The notes under the pieces were generated by a model. The model saw only the letters and a list, made by a program, of their open reading frames with translations. It was not told where the DNA came from and made no database searches. A stretch of 7,106 nucleotides of DNA, from the NCBI GenBank assembly GCA_019243895.1, contig JAFATP010000228.1, positions 1 through 7,106 of the forward strand. Reading direction: 5' to 3'. This DNA comes from Alphaproteobacteria bacterium (GTDB taxonomy: Bacteria; Pseudomonadota; Alphaproteobacteria; Rickettsiales; SXRF01). Of this stretch, positions 6,179 through 7,106 are shown in pieces. The translations under genes and the position numbers were made by a program. How positions within the stretch are numbered: position 1 is the first letter of the stretch; every line of letters starts with the position of its first letter.

Positions 6179-6212
6179 TGGAGAATTGATGCATAAATTC
6201 TAAAATTCCAGC
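6177..6212. repeat. Imperfect inverted repeat at the recombinase gene end / att junction
   Basis: GCTGGAgaATT (6177-6187) can pair with AATTCCAGC (6204-6212), with two extra bases on the left arm. It spans the stop codon of the recombinase-like gene and touches the first base of the tRNA-fMet fragment. It may be a transcription end structure for the - strand gene, or an arm or core inverted repeat used by a recombinase. No U tract follows on the - strand, so a terminator is not supported. Confidence 0.35.
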
Positions 6213-6609
6213 ACCCGCCCCTGCTCGGTCCAATCCGTTGGGATATTTATCCGCCGGATCAGTCTTTGGGTCGTAAGATGCGCAGGCTGCTTCCCCGCAA
6301 CGATGGCTTTGACGATGTCGGGAGCAAGGAATGCCAGCGGTATAAGCTTTTTCACATAGCTATGGCTGACTCCGCTGCGGGATGCGATGGCAACAATGGA
6401 TGGCATGTGCCCGGATAGCAGCTCTTCGCTCCAGGCATGCGCACGTGCAACCGTCCTGATGAGAACCGGATCGGCATGGGTATTGGGCCCTCAATCACCA
6501 GTCGCATCTCGACGCCACGCCGTTTTATCTGCATCGGCATATCCCGCGTCAGCAACGGAATCTGCCTAGATTGCTCAGCCAGTGAGGCCAGCGATAGCGT
6601 GATGCGCAT
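6200..6609 (-). pseudogene. Recombinase C-terminal-like protein, split by a -1 frame change
   Basis: Two - strand frames together give about 136 residues resembling the C-terminal region, or small companion protein, of large serine recombinases in alphaproteobacteria. Frame one starts at ATG 6609, preceded by AGGAGG at nine bases, and contains MQIKRRGVEMRLVIEG. Frame two ends at the TAG at 6200-6202. It contains ADPVLIRTVARAHAWSEELL, a helix-turn-helix-like IASRSGVSHSYVKKL, the family hallmark LAFLAPDIVKAIVAGKQP, LTTQRLIRR and IPTDWTEQGRVLEF. They join seamlessly (VIEGPNTHADPVL) by a one-base backward shift at GGGCCCA (6490-6484), an X-XXY-YYZ heptamer. The shift is either one G lost from a run of four or programmed slippage; I see no clear stimulatory stem. 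The catalytic resolvase domain is not present. Its place beside a tRNA attachment site fits an integrated element. Confidence 0.65.
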
Positions 6610-6681
6610 GCCATACCGCCTCCTTGCCTTACCCATTAATTGCTGTTAGCATTTGCACAGCAACCTGACTGATCGCCCTTT
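6610..6681. promoter_or_regulatory. Divergent intergenic region with a 7-bp inverted repeat
   Basis: This gap lies between the recombinase-like gene (-) and the repeat-protein gene (+). TTGCTGT (6640-6646) and ACAGCAA (6657-6663) form a perfect inverted repeat around ten bases, a size suited to a dimeric operator. On the - strand a weak promoter can be drawn: TTGCTG, 17 bases, then ATTAAT. The strong AGGAGG for the gene at 6609 lies at the left edge. The + strand start at 6682 has no visible Shine-Dalgarno sequence. The operator and promoter roles are inferred. Confidence 0.35.
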
Positions 6682-7106
6682 GTGCCCCCATCCGAAACTT
6701 TCGATCATTCCACCACCGGCTCTTCCTTCCATCAAGACGCCCGCCGCGCTCGTATCGAGCAAGCGCTACGCGAGCTGCCCGTCGCGGAAGAAGAAATCGC
6801 CGGCGTTGCGACGCAAATCAACGAGCATTTCCTGACCGGGAATACAGAAAAGGTCCACGACGACTCGACGCTTTTTGATTTCCGCCGTAAGGTCAGCGCC
6901 GTCGTCGAGCGCTTCTCTCCGCACGGCCTGACGCTGGAAGATTACCTTACCGCCGCGGTTAAGCAGCCCCAGCTCATCTGCCAAGCGCCCGCCACGATCA
7001 TTGGCAACATCGAGACGGTAGCCGAACATTTCCGCGAGCACGGTCTGACGCTGAAGAAATACCTCACCGCCGCGGTTAAGAAGCCTCCGCTCTTCTGCCA
7101 ATCGCC
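6682..7106 (+). CDS. Tandem 39-residue repeat protein (3' end outside window)
   Basis: A + strand frame is open from the TGA at 6670-6672 to the window edge, 141 codons from the only candidate start, GTG at 6682. The first part (about residues 1-70) is polar and includes DARRARIEQALRELPVAEEE. From residue 76 two copies of a 39-residue unit follow with exact 117-base spacing: one begins ERFSPHGLTLEDYLTAAVKQ (base 6907), the next EHFREHGLTLKKYLTAAVKK (base 7024). Each unit continues with PxLxCQxP; the first is completed by ATIIGNIETVA, the second is cut by the window edge. The pattern suggests paired helices stacked as a solenoid. The layout GL(T)xxxYLxxAxxxPxLxxxxPxxIxxNI recalls mTERF-type repeats, but I cannot confirm kinship. 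The two units differ at roughly 11 of 68 bases compared, indicating fairly recent duplication. The start is uncertain because no ribosome-binding site is seen. Function is unknown; location next to recombinase and tRNA remnants suggests an acquired gene. Confidence 0.7.
   Translation, partial: MPPSETFDHSTTGSSFHQDARRARIEQALRELPVAEEEIAGVATQINEHFLTGNTEKVHDDSTLFDFRRKVSAVVERFSPHGLTLEDYLTAAVKQPQLICQAPATIIGNIETVAEHFREHGLTLKKYLTAAVKKPPLFCQS

Larger units (their letters stand above)
6140..7106. mobile_element. Putative end of an integrated element (tRNA-fMet site; right part outside window)
   Basis: This interval combines a 3' tRNA-fMet fragment, a recombinase-related gene pointing towards it and a repeat-protein gene, following decayed ParB-like DNA. 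From the orientation of the tRNA piece, the element should extend rightwards to an intact tRNA-fMet gene. The extent is not visible. Large serine recombinases do not usually use tRNA genes, so the integrase that acted here may be a different enzyme, perhaps a tyrosine integrase outside the window. This is an inference from context. Confidence 0.4.

Noticed and set aside
6766..7101. Minus-strand frame of 111 codons with repeated LLNRGGxVxxQRQ
   Set aside because: The repeats are just the complement of the + strand 117-base repeats. The + strand frame has the helix-like, family-like pattern and is open to the window edge.
6907..7106. TALE-like DNA-binding repeats (superficial similarity of IETVxxxFxxHGLT to TALE repeat ends)
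   Set aside because: The unit is 39 residues, not 33-35. There is no variable residue pair at the expected position, and the order of conserved elements differs.
5427..7106. CRISPR array or terminal inverted repeats of an insertion sequence
   Set aside because: No regularly spaced short direct repeats were seen apart from the coding 117-base units, and no paired terminal repeats with target duplication could be identified.

Overview
The window reads as a piece of an alphaproteobacterial chromosome. The evidence is the ftsK-lolA pair, a fused bifunctional ispDF gene divergent from a dusB-type tRNA-dihydrouridine synthase, and the chain ispDF-pgpA-cinA-polyprenyl synthase. I cannot name the genus from the sequence. 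Bases 1 to about 5350 are GC-rich, densely packed housekeeping DNA. Bases 5427 to 7106 are more mixed in composition, contain broken genes, and look like accessory DNA.

Housekeeping part. The C-terminal end of FtsK (2-379, + strand) overlaps by four bases a LolA-like periplasmic lipoprotein carrier (376-1035, +). This gene meets dusB (1032-2036, -) tail to tail, with overlapping stop codons. A 71-base divergent gap follows, then a tight + strand run: ispDF (2108-3292, two steps of the MEP isoprenoid pathway), pgpA (3296-3784, phosphatidylglycerol synthesis), cinA/pncC C-terminal domain (3774-4256, TTG start) and a long-chain polyprenyl diphosphate synthase (4280-5284, quinone side chain). IspDF supplies precursors for the IPP/DMAPP pool that the polyprenyl synthase consumes, so isoprenoid genes sit at both ends of the run. 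A U-tailed hairpin at 5316-5349 ends the run and directly abuts a complete tRNA-Pro(CGG) gene (5350-5426).

Accessory part. From 5427 to 5628 I see no gene, but there are several inverted repeats. On the - strand, 5629-6140 holds remains of a ParB/sulfiredoxin-like protein and an unrecognised coding fragment directly upstream of it. The two are separated by an in-frame TAG, and the ParB-like part also carries a frame change. That coding frame runs straight into a 39-base copy of the 3' part of an initiator tRNA-Met (6140-6178, -) that has no 5' half. This is the classic sign of an attachment site left by an integrated element.

To the right of the tRNA fragment is a - strand gene (6200-6609) resembling the C-terminal region of alphaproteobacterial serine recombinases. 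It is split in two frames exactly at a GGGCCCA heptamer, so it is either a pseudogene or a candidate for programmed -1 frameshifting. Divergent from it, a + strand reading frame opens at 6682 and runs off the window. It encodes tandem 39-residue alpha-helical-type repeats. This open-ended repeat protein and the tRNA-fMet junction are the most interesting parts of the window.
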